Shown one piece after another: positions 35,915 through 43,976 of a DNA stretch of 64,000 nucleotides. The stretch is taken from the NCBI GenBank assembly GCA_001306305.2, contig CP155577.1:1471501-1535500 (forward strand), written 5' to 3'. This DNA is from Citromicrobium bathyomarinum (GTDB lineage Bacteria > Pseudomonadota > Alphaproteobacteria > Sphingomonadales > Sphingomonadaceae). The stretch's first letter is position 1. Each line of letters begins with the position of its first letter. The position numbers and the translations under genes are program-made. The notes below the pieces were generated by a model that saw only the letters and a program-made list of their open reading frames with translations, had not been told where the DNA came from and made no database searches.

Positions 35915-37610
35915 CGCCCAAGCCCCCCCTGGCGATTACATCGAACGCGGCTGTCATCCGCATTCCCGATCCGAAGGAGGTTGTGCCATGATAAAGCGTG
36001 CTTGGGAACAGGGCGAGATGGCCTTCTTTGGGGGCGATCCGATGCAGCGGTGGCAGGTCGAGCCGCAGGTCGGGAGCAGGGCGACCCAGTTCGAGCGTGC
36101 CCTGCGAGCCGTCCTCATCCGGCGGCGGCAGCATCAGATACAGCGCCGACGAGAGGATGCCCTGCGGGTGGATATGCGGCGCATGGTGATCGCCGCCCGA
36201 CCTCAATCTGACCGACCAAGATCCGTTCAACCGCCATTCGCCAGAGCAATGGCGCAGCAGCGGATGGCTGGCATCGCGCGCAGGCAGACTTTCGCGATAG
36301 GTACCCACGGTGGACAGGATCGCGCGCTTCAGATCGGCGAGGGCGGGTTCGGTCCGGTCGAACAGAATGCCCCGCGTCTGCGTGCCCCCGCGCAGCGACT
36401 GGCCGAGCGGGAAGGCCGATGTATCGTGCAGCCGGCCGAGCAGTGCGATCGCGGGGGGCATGACCTCTTCGCTATCGGCCAGGGGCAGCAGCTGGACCAG
36501 TCCCTCCTGCTCGTGCAGCCAGGCGGCCTTTTCCGGATCGGTCACGCGCCAAAGCAGGCCGGTCAGCGCCCATGCGCTGACGTCGAAAGGCGCAAATTCG
36601 CGCGCGCGGGCCAGCGCCGCCTCTGCGCCGGCCCAATCCGCCCTTCGCAGCGCGTGCCGCGCTTCATGCAGGGCCCGGTCGAGATTGTCGGTGGAGAGTG
36701 CCGCCGTCGCCCGCTCGGCCCGCTCGTCATCGCCCACCGCGCTCGCGTAGACCGCTTCGAGCAGCGCGAACTGCTCGATCCCGGGAAAGGCGGCGCGTGC
36801 CGCCGTCGCCCGCTCTCTGGCGGCGAGCGGCGCGCCTGCTGCGCCCAGCGCGGCGATATGCGCGATTGCGATATTGGGGTCGCCGGGCGCCTTGCGCGCC
36901 GCGTCCTCGAAATGGCTGGCAAAGTCGCTCTCGCCCGCGCCGAGGCGCAGCTGCGCCAGAAAATCGAGCCCGGGCTGCCATGACGGCGCCTGATCAGCGA
37001 TCTGCTGCGCCAGCGCGCGCGCCTCCGCCGTGTGGCCGGTCGCGTCGAGCGCCTGCGCGCGGTTCAGCCACAGATGCGGATCGCTTTGCTGGCTGCGCAG
37101 GGCGAGGTCGATCCGCGCCAGTGCATCGCGCTCCGCCCGCTCCAGCGCGACCCGCGCGCGCCCCGCCAGCCCGCGCGGGTGATGGGCGTCGATCGTCAGG
37201 CACTGGTCGTACCAGCGTGCCGCCTGCGCCAGGTCGCCGGCCAGCCGCGCGGCATTGGCGCGGGTGGAGCAATAGCGGGCATCGCGGCGGCCCGCGCTTT
37301 CATGCGGGGCGAGCGCGGCAAGCGCGGCCTCGGGCGCATCGGCCTGGGTTTGCGCGATGGCCAGGTTGATCGCAAAGGGCAGGTGACCGGGCGAGAGCCG
37401 CGCGGCGGCGGCAAAGCGCTCCGCCGCAAGTCCGTACTCGCCGCGCCGCATTGCGAAATTGCCCGCGCTGTCGTGCAGCGGCGCCTCGTTCGGATGCTCG
37501 CCAAGGCCTTGCGCAATGATCCGCTCGGCCTCGTCCTTCGCGCCGCGCTGCTCGGCCGCAATCGCGCGCTGGTGCCACTCGCGCGGTGAGAGCGAAGGTG
37601 CGCCCGCCAT
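35880..37610 (-). CDS. TPR-repeat protein with C-terminal 2OG-Fe(II) oxygenase domain
   Basis: A 576-residue fusion. Residues 10-360 are tetratricopeptide-like helical repeats (for example WHQRAIAAEQRGAKDEAERI and AGNFAMRRGEYGLAAERFAA). Residues 395-560 form a putative 2-oxoglutarate/iron oxygenase of the Oxy_5 type, with HIHPQGILSSALYL at 479-492, LALFPSTLYHGT at 532-543 and a 2OG-binding Arg551 in MRMTAAFDV. Probable metal ligands are His481 and His541. TPRs usually bind a protein partner, so the substrate may be a protein. The ATG shares one base with the preceding oxygenase stop, and the 3' end overlaps the methyltransferase. Confidence 0.88.
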   Translation of the reverse strand: MAGAPSLSPREWHQRAIAAEQRGAKDEAERIIAQGLGEHPNEAPLHDSAGNFAMRRGEYGLAAERFAAAARLSPGHLPFAINLAIAQTQADAPEAALAALAPHESAGRRDARYCSTRANAARLAGDLAQAARWYDQCLTIDAHHPRGLAGRARVALERAERDALARIDLALRSQQSDPHLWLNRAQALDATGHTAEARALAQQIADQAPSWQPGLDFLAQLRLGAGESDFASHFEDAARKAPGDPNIAIAHIAALGAAGAPLAARERATAARAAFPGIEQFALLEAVYASAVGDDERAERATAALSTDNLDRALHEARHALRRADWAGAEAALARAREFAPFDVSAWALTGLLWRVTDPEKAAWLHEQEGLVQLLPLADSEEVMPPAIALLGRLHDTSAFPLGQSLRGGTQTRGILFDRTEPALADLKRAILSTVGTYRESLPARDASHPLLRHCSGEWRLNGSWSVRLRSGGDHHAPHIHPQGILSSALYLMLPPPDEDGSQGTLELGRPAPDLRLDLPPLHRIAPKEGHLALFPSTLYHGTTSFGSGMRMTAAFDVIARGGLGDGTDDDGSRLE

Positions 37611-38356
37611 CAGCGGTCGCGGAACCAGCCCGTGATCGCCAACCGGCCGGCGGGGGCGAAGGGGGGCACGAAGCTGACCAGATGGCTCTGCGGGACGGCG
37701 AACATGTTCAGTGCGTTGAAGCGCGGGCGAAAGCCTTCGATCACGTCGCCATCATCGTCGAGAAACAGCAGGTATCCGCCCCAGTCCGGGTGCCAGTCTT
37801 CGCGCGCGAAGTTGAGCACGTAGGCGACCTTCCAGCCTTCCGCGACATGGCTGTCGCTATGCCGCCCAAGATAGTGCTGGGGGGCGAACATGGTCGCCTG
37901 CCCGTCGGCCTTGGCCAGCGTGTCGAACCCGGTGATCTCGCGCACCAGCTCCATGAACGGGTCCGCGTTGATGTGTTCGAGCAGCAACTCGTGCGGGCCG
38001 CCCGGATTGAAGCCTTTCTGGAGCGCCTCGACCAGCGAGAACTGGGCATAGCGAAAGCCATAGTCGCCCCGTGCGGTCGCCTGCGCTGCCGCATTGGCCA
38101 TTCTGTTGACCTGGTCCGCGCCCCCCGGGGCCATGATCTCCGCATTGGAAAAGCCGCGCGGCGGCGTGTCCGGGCTGTCGCCTGCGCGCACTGCCATGCC
38201 CCACGGCGTGCCCTTCATCAGGATGCTCTGGATCTCCTCCGCCGCTTCGCGCGTCAGCACGTCGCGCACCTGCACGCGGCCCGTCTGGGCAAAGCGTTTC
38301 GCCAGCGCGGCGCGGTCGAGGTCCGGGTTGATTTCGAAGAGTGTTCTGGTGGTCAT
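37610..38356 (-). CDS. 2OG-Fe(II) oxygenase (prolyl-hydroxylase-like)
   Basis: Stand-alone non-heme iron dioxygenase of 248 residues. The double-stranded beta helix carries the metal triad His166-x-Asp168 (GRHSDSH) and His225 (VPQSHLVSFV), and Arg238 in AGRLAITGWFR for 2-oxoglutarate. The GYLLFLDDDG and FNALNMFAVPQSH pieces are typical of the Tpa1/Ofd1-like prolyl hydroxylase branch, which acts on ribosomal protein uS12 in eukaryotes. It is the first gene of the three-gene operon. The ATG at 38356 is chosen because translation from further upstream would run antisense to the thiolase gene. Substrate unknown. Confidence 0.9.
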   Translation of the reverse strand: MTTRTLFEINPDLDRAALAKRFAQTGRVQVRDVLTREAAEEIQSILMKGTPWGMAVRAGDSPDTPPRGFSNAEIMAPGGADQVNRMANAAAQATARGDYGFRYAQFSLVEALQKGFNPGGPHELLLEHINADPFMELVREITGFDTLAKADGQATMFAPQHYLGRHSDSHVAEGWKVAYVLNFAREDWHPDWGGYLLFLDDDGDVIEGFRPRFNALNMFAVPQSHLVSFVPPFAPAGRLAITGWFRDR

Positions 38357-38479
38357 GACTGGGGGCAGGGCATAGGCCCATGCCCACCTGTGAGGCAAGC
38401 TAGGCGCGCGTAGCCATGCTTGACACCGCGCAGCCTGCCCGTCACTTCGGTTGCGAAACGAAACTTGGGAGAGTGACTT

Positions 38480-39652
38480 ATGGCGGATGCTTATATCGTC
38501 GATGCGGTGCGTACCGCGGGTGGCAAGCGCGGCGGCAAGCTGGCGGATGTCCATCCGGTAGACCTTGCCGCGCAGACGCTGGATGCGTTGATCGAGCGTA
38601 CGGGAATCGACCCCAAGGTGGTCGACGACGTGATCATGGGCTGCGTCAGCCAGGGCGGCCAGCAGGCGATGCAGGTCGGTCGCAACGCAGTGCTCGCGAC
38701 CAAGCATCTGGGCGAGGGCACTCCGGCGGTCACGATCGACCGCCAGTGCGGCTCCAGCCAGCAGGCGATCCAGTTCGCCGCGCAGGCGGTGATGAGCGGG
38801 ACGCAGGACGTTGTCATCGCCAGCGGCGTCGAAAGCATGACGCGGGTGCCGATGGGCTCGACCGCGATGTTCCACATGAAGGAAGGGCTGGGCAATTATA
38901 AGTCGCCCGGCCTGGAGAAGAAGTACCCCGGCATCCAGTGGAGCCAGTTCATGGGCGCCGAGATGGTCGCCGAAAAGCACGGCTTCTCCAAGGAAGAGAT
39001 GGACCGCTTCGCGCTCGCCAGCCACGAGAAGGCGGCTGCGGCGACCAAGGCTGGCGCGTTCGACAAGGAAATCGTGCCGATCCCGATCGAGACGCCCGAA
39101 GGTTCCGAAATGCACACGGTGGACGAGGGCATCCGCTTCGACGCCACGCTGGAAGGGATCGCCGGGGTCAAGCTGCTGAGCCCCGATGGCCGGATCACCG
39201 CCGCCTCCGCCAGCCAGATCTGCGACGGGTCGAGCGCGGCGCTGATCGTGTCCGAGGCGATGCTGAAAGAACACGGCCTGACCCCGCTGGCACGGATCGT
39301 CGATCTGACGGTGACCGCAGGCGACCCGGTGATCATGCTGGAAGAACCGCTGTTCGCGACCGACAAGGCGCTCAAGAAGGCGGGGCTCAGCATCAACGAT
39401 ATCGACCTTTACGAGGTCAACGAAGCCTTCGCCCCGGTTCCGATGGCGTGGCTGAAGCACACCGGCGCCGACCCGGACAAGCTCAACGTCAACGGTGGCG
39501 CGATCGCGCTCGGTCACCCGCTGGGCGCCAGCGGCACCAAGCTGATGGCCACGCTGATCCATGCGCTGCACGCGCGTGGCAAGAAGTACGGGCTGCAGAC
39601 GATGTGTGAAGGCGGCGGCGTCGCCAACGTGACCATCGTCGAAGCGCTTTAG
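38480..39652 (+). CDS. Acetyl-CoA C-acyltransferase (thiolase)
   Basis: Thiolase of 390 residues that cleaves 3-ketoacyl-CoA in beta-oxidation or, in reverse, condenses acyl-CoAs. Catalytic residues are visible: Cys90 (DRQCGSSQQA), the His in GGAIALGHPLGASG, the second Cys in MCEGGGVANVTIVE, and NEAFAPVP. Sequence style fits degradative FadA/ACAA-type rather than PhaA. The ATG at 38480 has GGGAGAG upstream. It diverges from the oxygenase operon. Its partners downstream are an SDR dehydrogenase and an enoyl-CoA hydratase, giving three steps of one cycle. Confidence 0.95.
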   Translation: MADAYIVDAVRTAGGKRGGKLADVHPVDLAAQTLDALIERTGIDPKVVDDVIMGCVSQGGQQAMQVGRNAVLATKHLGEGTPAVTIDRQCGSSQQAIQFAAQAVMSGTQDVVIASGVESMTRVPMGSTAMFHMKEGLGNYKSPGLEKKYPGIQWSQFMGAEMVAEKHGFSKEEMDRFALASHEKAAAATKAGAFDKEIVPIPIETPEGSEMHTVDEGIRFDATLEGIAGVKLLSPDGRITAASASQICDGSSAALIVSEAMLKEHGLTPLARIVDLTVTAGDPVIMLEEPLFATDKALKKAGLSINDIDLYEVNEAFAPVPMAWLKHTGADPDKLNVNGGAIALGHPLGASGTKLMATLIHALHARGKKYGLQTMCEGGGVANVTIVEAL

Positions 39653-39668
39653 TCGTCGAGGCGACCTA

Positions 39669-40184
39669 GTGATTCCGGTCTACGAACAAAGGGATGGGAG
39701 AGGGGTGGGAATACTTCTCGACGAATTTGAGAGACGTATTTCTACCCTGCCTGGCGGTCAAAAGGTCGCCATAATTTTACGGGATGGGCATGACAGCGAT
39801 CTACGTGATCTTTTCAAGCGTCATGACGTTTTCGTGAAGCTCGATCGACTAGCGCGTGAGCATCTTCATGTCTTTTACGCAGATGATGCAGCTATCGCAG
39901 AGAAATTTGATTCGGTGGCCGCCAATGCGCTTCCCCACGAAAATGATCAAAAACTGAAGATCGTTTTCGGTACATCAATCGCCCCCTTTGGTTTTGAAAA
40001 CGTAGAGATTTATACTCTGGAAGGCTATGACGACGTGGGGGCTTTTCAAGAAATATACGAACTGGTCCGCACGTACGGAGTGAAGTCCCGGGTGCGGAGT
40101 GACAAGTGGTCTTTTGTGCGGATAACTCAAAAAATAACCACTCAGGCATTCGCAGCCTATTTAGGCAACGTTGCAGCTAGTTAG
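39669..40184 (+). CDS. Orphan protein of unknown function, low GC
   Basis: A 171-residue soluble protein with a GTG start, supported by GAGG seven bases before it; no internal Met exists. It has an alternating helix-strand pattern (VGILLDEFERRISTL, QKVAIILRDG, LHVFYADD, LKIVFGTS, VEIYTLEG, FQEIYELVRTYG) suggesting an alpha/beta fold. No signal peptide or membrane segment is present. Base composition is close to 50% GC, far below both neighbours, so it is probably acquired. It sits 16 bases after the thiolase and ten bases before the SDR gene, on the same strand. I do not recognise a family. Confidence 0.7.
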   Translation: MIPVYEQRDGRGVGILLDEFERRISTLPGGQKVAIILRDGHDSDLRDLFKRHDVFVKLDRLAREHLHVFYADDAAIAEKFDSVAANALPHENDQKLKIVFGTSIAPFGFENVEIYTLEGYDDVGAFQEIYELVRTYGVKSRVRSDKWSFVRITQKITTQAFAAYLGNVAAS

Positions 40185-40194
40185 AGGACGAAGA

Positions 40195-40980
40195 ATGGAA
40201 ATTTCCGCAAACACCCCTGCCGTGGTCACCGGCGGCGCATCGGGCCTCGGCCTTGCCACCGCGCGCGCCATTGCCGCGAAGGGCGCCAAGGTCGCGATCT
40301 TCGACATGAAGGAAGACGAAGGCCAGAAGGTCGCCGAAGAGCTCGGCGGCACCTTCTGCAAGGTCAACGTGACCAGTGAAGACGATGTCGCAGCCGCTTT
40401 CGCCAAGGCGCGTGAGGCACATGGGCAGGAGCGTATTCTGGTCAACTGCGCCGGGATCGGCAACGCGATCAAGACCGCCAGCCGCTCCAAGGAAGACGGC
40501 AGCATCAAGCATTTCCCGCTCGCCGCGTTCGACTTCGTGATCCAGGTCAATCTGGTCGGCACGTTCCGCTGCATCGCGCACTCGGCGGCCGGGATGCTGA
40601 CGCTCGATCCGCTGAACGAGGATGGGGAGCGTGGCGCGATCGTCAACACCGCCAGCGTCGCCGCTGAAGACGGCCAGATCGGCCAAGCGGCCTACTCGGC
40701 CTCCAAGGGCGGCGTCGTCGGCATGACCCTGCCGATCGCGCGCGACCTGATGGGCGAGGGCATCCGGGTGAACACGATCCTGCCCGGCATCTTCCACACC
40801 CCGCTGCTGATGGGCCTGCCCGAAAAGGCGATCGAAGCGCTCAACGCCTCGGTCCCGTTCCCCAAGCGGCTCGGCAAGCCGGAAGAATACGCCAAGCTGG
40901 CGATGGTCATGCTGGAGAACACCTACTTCAACGGCGAAGACGTGCGCCTCGACGGCGCGATCCGCATGGCGCCTCGCTAA
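40195..40980 (+). CDS. SDR-family 3-hydroxyacyl-CoA dehydrogenase-like oxidoreductase
   Basis: Short-chain dehydrogenase of 261 residues resembling type II 3-hydroxyacyl-CoA dehydrogenase (HSD17B10). Cofactor motif TGGASGLG starts at residue 13, NCAGIG marks the stabilising strand, and the Ser/Tyr/Lys active site appears as NTASVAAEDGQIGQAAYSASK. The aspartate in IFDMKED predicts preference for NAD over NADP. The start at 40195 follows AGAGGA and gives a standard N-terminus. In context it would oxidise 3-hydroxyacyl-CoA before the thiolase step. Confidence 0.92.
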   Translation: MEISANTPAVVTGGASGLGLATARAIAAKGAKVAIFDMKEDEGQKVAEELGGTFCKVNVTSEDDVAAAFAKAREAHGQERILVNCAGIGNAIKTASRSKEDGSIKHFPLAAFDFVIQVNLVGTFRCIAHSAAGMLTLDPLNEDGERGAIVNTASVAAEDGQIGQAAYSASKGGVVGMTLPIARDLMGEGIRVNTILPGIFHTPLLMGLPEKAIEALNASVPFPKRLGKPEEYAKLAMVMLENTYFNGEDVRLDGAIRMAPR

Positions 40981-40985
40981 GCAAT

Positions 40986-41023
40986 ATCCTCCCCGTTTCT
41001 CCGTCAGGATGAACGGGGAGGAT
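40986..41023 (+). terminator. Perfect 12-bp hairpin after the SDR gene
   Basis: ATCCTCCCCGTT (40986-40997) pairs exactly with AACGGGGAGGAT (41012-41023) across a 14-base loop, five bases after the SDR stop. No T-run follows, so it may act as an mRNA 3'-end stabiliser or a Rho-assisted terminator rather than a classic intrinsic terminator. Confidence 0.55.
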
Positions 41024-41152
41024 CTGGCACCCGTCTGCGGCCTTTCCTACCGGGCGGCGCCTGCTCTATCGCATGGGCATGTCGCGCGCCGATGCCCCCT
41101 CTTCAGACGATCAATCGGGCATTGTGAGCCACGGGCCTGTTTTCTCTCCCAG

Positions 41153-41175
41153 GACACTGTGTCAGGTGTGTCAGG
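41153..41175 (+). repeat. Tandem 9-bp repeat and palindrome before enoyl-CoA hydratase
   Basis: TGTGTCAGG occurs twice in direct succession (41158-41166 and 41167-41175), and GACACTGTGTC at 41153-41163 is a perfect odd palindrome overlapping the first copy. The block ends at the Shine-Dalgarno (GGGAGGAG) of the hydratase gene. It may be an operator for a fatty-acid-responsive regulator, or simple slippage. Confidence 0.45.
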
Positions 41176-41187
41176 GAGGAGACCCGA

Positions 41188-42075
41188 ATGCCTGATTTCA
41201 CCCAGATCAAGCTCGACATCGACGGCCCGATTGCGACGATCACGCTCTACCGGCCCGAGAAGATGAATGCCTTCACGCACCAGATGCGTGACGAGATCAT
41301 TGAGGCCATCGATATCACCGACGCGGATGACGCAGTGCGCGCGGTGATCGTAACCGGCGATGGCGAGCGCGCCTTTTGCGCCGGGGCCGACCTGACGCCG
41401 CCGAAGAACCCGGATGGCACCGACAAGCACGTGTTCTCCGACCCCAAGACGGTCGACGACCTGTCCGATCCGCTGGTGCGCGATGGCGGCGGGCGGCTGG
41501 TTTTGCGGCTGTTCAATTCGCAAAAGCCGCTGATCGGCGCGTGTAACGGCGTGGCGGTGGGTGTGGGCGCGACGATGCAGTTGCCCTTCGACATGCGGCT
41601 GTGTTCGGACAATGCGCGGTTCGGGTTCGTCTTTGCCAAGCGCGGGATCACGCCGGAGGCATGCTCCAGCTGGTTCCTTCCGCGTCTTGTCGGCATGTCG
41701 ACTGCACTGGAATGGTGCATGACGTGCCGCATCTTCGACGCGCAGGAAGCGCTCGATGCGGGGCTGGTCCGCTCGGTCCACCCGCAGGGCGAGCTGATGG
41801 ATGCTGCGCGCGCACTGGCGGCCGAGATTGCCGAGAACGCCTCACCCATCTCGGTCGCGATGACCCGTGCGATGCTGTGGCGGCTGTCGGCGGAAGATCA
41901 CCCGATGAAGGCACACCGGATCGACAGCCGCTCGATCTACCGTCTCTCTCGCGGGGCCGACGCAAAGGAAGGCATTGCCAGCTTCCTCGAAAAGCGGCCG
42001 CCCGAATTCACCGGCAAGGTCAGCGAAGACATGCCCGATTTCTATCCCTGGTGGCAGGAGCCCGAATATAAATGA
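41188..42075 (+). CDS. Enoyl-CoA hydratase/isomerase
   Basis: Crotonase-fold enzyme of 295 residues that adds water to trans-2-enoyl-CoA. The oxyanion-hole pieces are AFCAGADLTPP and GACNGVAVGVGATMQLPFDMRL. The glutamate near the active site is in RGITPEACSSWFLPRLVG. An insert of about 35 residues after AGADL (NPDGTDKHVFSDPKTVDDLSD region) makes it longer than the 260-residue standard. Family and context fit beta-oxidation, but crotonases vary in chemistry. The 3' end overlaps the mtnP start by ATGA. Confidence 0.92.
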   Translation: MPDFTQIKLDIDGPIATITLYRPEKMNAFTHQMRDEIIEAIDITDADDAVRAVIVTGDGERAFCAGADLTPPKNPDGTDKHVFSDPKTVDDLSDPLVRDGGGRLVLRLFNSQKPLIGACNGVAVGVGATMQLPFDMRLCSDNARFGFVFAKRGITPEACSSWFLPRLVGMSTALEWCMTCRIFDAQEALDAGLVRSVHPQGELMDAARALAAEIAENASPISVAMTRAMLWRLSAEDHPMKAHRIDSRSIYRLSRGADAKEGIASFLEKRPPEFTGKVSEDMPDFYPWWQEPEYK

Positions 42076-42944
42076 GTGAAGCTTGGCATATCGGAGTCCT
42101 CGGCGGCTCGGGCCTGTACGAAGGGATCGAACTGGAGAACCAGCAGCAGATCGAAGTCTCCTCGCCCTTCGGTGAACCCTCCGGCCCGGTGACCACCGGC
42201 ACGGTCGGCCACGTGCGGCTGACCTTCATGGCACGGCACGGGGCGGGGCACGCGAAGTCGCCCGACACGGTCAACTATCGCGCGAATATCGACGTGATGA
42301 AGCGCTGCGGCGTGACCGACCTGATCGCGATCAGCGCGATCGGCTCTCTGCGTGAGGAAATGGCGCCCACGCACTTCGTGGGCGTCGACCAGTTCATCGA
42401 TCGCACCAGCGGGCGCGCGAGCAGCTTCTTCGGGGAAGGGCTGGTGGCCCACGTCTCCCTGGCCGATCCAGTCTGCCCCCGGCTCGCCGCGCTGGTCGCC
42501 AATGCGGCGGAGTCCAGCGGATCGACCGTGCATCGCGGCGGGACCTATGTGGCGATGGAAGGCCCGCAATTCTCCACCCGCGCCGAAAGCCGGATGTATC
42601 GCGGCTGGGGCGGGGACGTGATCGGGATGACCGGGATGCCCGAAGCGCGGCTCGCCCGCGAGGCGGAGCTGCCCTACGCGCTGATCGGCATGGTCACCGA
42701 CTATGACAGCTGGCGCGATGAGGAGGCCGGGGTCGAGGCGTTCGATATCCTGTCGGTGCTCAAGGGCAATGCCGACCGCGCGCGCGCGATGCTGGACGAA
42801 CTCGTTGCGACTCTGCCCGATACCCGCGCTCCAAGCCCGGTCGACACCGCGCTCGAACACGCGATCATCACCGCACCCGAAATGCGCGACAAAACGCTGA
42901 TGGCAAAGCTGGACGCGATTGCCGGGCGGGTACTCGGCGAATAG
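42072..42944 (+). CDS. mtnP: S-methyl-5'-thioadenosine phosphorylase
   Basis: Cleaves methylthioadenosine to adenine and methylthioribose-1-phosphate in methionine salvage. The 290 residues start MSEAWHIGVLGGSGLYEG, with phosphate-binding GGSG, then FMARHGAGH and the NYRANIDVMKRCGVT stretch of the MTAP/PNP family 2. YVAMEGPQFSTRAES and the MTGMPEARLAREAELPYALI region are the substrate and trimer motifs. It is coupled to the enoyl-CoA hydratase gene by ATGA, though the pathways are unrelated. It is convergent with tadC, three bases away. Confidence 0.96.
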   Translation: MSEAWHIGVLGGSGLYEGIELENQQQIEVSSPFGEPSGPVTTGTVGHVRLTFMARHGAGHAKSPDTVNYRANIDVMKRCGVTDLIAISAIGSLREEMAPTHFVGVDQFIDRTSGRASSFFGEGLVAHVSLADPVCPRLAALVANAAESSGSTVHRGGTYVAMEGPQFSTRAESRMYRGWGGDVIGMTGMPEARLAREAELPYALIGMVTDYDSWRDEEAGVEAFDILSVLKGNADRARAMLDELVATLPDTRAPSPVDTALEHAIITAPEMRDKTLMAKLDAIAGRVLGE

Positions 42945-42947
42945 CGG

Positions 42948-43976
42948 CTACCCGCTGAACGCGTCGGCGATCGAGCAGCCTGCCGGGCCGAGAATGACGA
43001 TGAACAGCGTCGGCAGGATAAACAGGATCAGCGGCACGGTCATGATCGCGGGCAGGCGCGCGGCCTTCTCCTCGGCGCGCATCATCCGCTCGTTGCGGAA
43101 TTCGGCCGAGAGGACGCGCAGCGCCGATGCCAGCGGGGTGCCGTAACGCTCGGTCTGGATCATGGTGGTGACCACGCCCTGCACCGCTTCCAGATCGACC
43201 CGGTAGGCGAGGTTGTCGAACGCCATCTTGCGGTTGTTGAGGAAGGAGAGTTCGATCGAGGTCAGGAGGAATTCGTCGCCCAGTTCGGGATAGGCGCGGC
43301 CCAGTTCCTTCGCCACGCGGGTGAAGGCGGAATCGATCGTCAGCCCGGCCTCGGCGCAGATCACCAGCAGGTCGAGCGCGTCGGGCAGGCCCTTGCGGAT
43401 CGCGTCGGTGCGCTTCTTGGCCTTGTTCGCGATGTAGAGTTCGGGGCCCTTGTAACCGATGAAGACCGCGATCGAGAGCGCACCGAGCCGCTTGAAGCTG
43501 CCCCAGTCGGCGAACATGTCGGACACGTAGAAGAGGTAGAATGCAATCAGGCCGAGCACGATCGGCAGCACCGCACGCGCGCCGATCACGTAGACCGCGT
43601 ATTCCTTGTTGCGGATCCCTGCATGGGCGAGCTTTTGCTGCACCACCTCCAGCTGGCTCTGCTGCAGGACCTTGAAGTTGGCCAGCGTATCCTTGACCTT
43701 GTCGGTCTTCTGGGTCCGCCGGACCAGGCTTTTGCGCTTCCGCGCGGTTTCCCGCACGATCCCGGCCTTAAGCTCGTCGCGCCGCTCGTTGAGCGCCTTG
43801 ATCCGCTTGGCCATCGGGTCGCGCACGGTCACGGCGGCGTAGATCGCCAGCATAACCGCCATTGCTGCGATTCCGGCGAGCACGGTGGCGACCGCGATCA
43901 CGTCCACACCCATCAGGGTCGGGTTTGCGGGCGCACCGAACAGGAAGCCGGCAGAAAGGGAAATTGCGCCGTTCAT
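42948..43976 (-). CDS. tadC: Tad pilus inner-membrane platform protein TadC
   Basis: GspF-type membrane protein of the Flp/Tad pilus machine, 342 residues. It has one N-terminal helix (about 22-45), a charged cytoplasmic stretch, two mid helices (about 125-165), the T2SSF domain (LPDALDLLVICAEAGLTIDSAF onward), and a final hydrophobic helix. EERAARLP-like EEKAARLPAIMTVPLILFILP is typical. The start shares one base with the TadB stop (TGATG). It is the last gene of the operon; the TPR protein TadD and the minor pilins TadE/F often found next are not here. Confidence 0.93.
   Translation of the reverse strand: MNGAISLSAGFLFGAPANPTLMGVDVIAVATVLAGIAAMAVMLAIYAAVTVRDPMAKRIKALNERRDELKAGIVRETARKRKSLVRRTQKTDKVKDTLANFKVLQQSQLEVVQQKLAHAGIRNKEYAVYVIGARAVLPIVLGLIAFYLFYVSDMFADWGSFKRLGALSIAVFIGYKGPELYIANKAKKRTDAIRKGLPDALDLLVICAEAGLTIDSAFTRVAKELGRAYPELGDEFLLTSIELSFLNNRKMAFDNLAYRVDLEAVQGVVTTMIQTERYGTPLASALRVLSAEFRNERMMRAEEKAARLPAIMTVPLILFILPTLFIVILGPAGCSIADAFSG

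Noticed and set aside
38357-39571. N-terminal extension of the 2OG oxygenase frame through the thiolase gene
   Set aside because: The frame stays open but lies antisense to the catalytically complete thiolase; the oxygenase fold is complete from ATG 38356.
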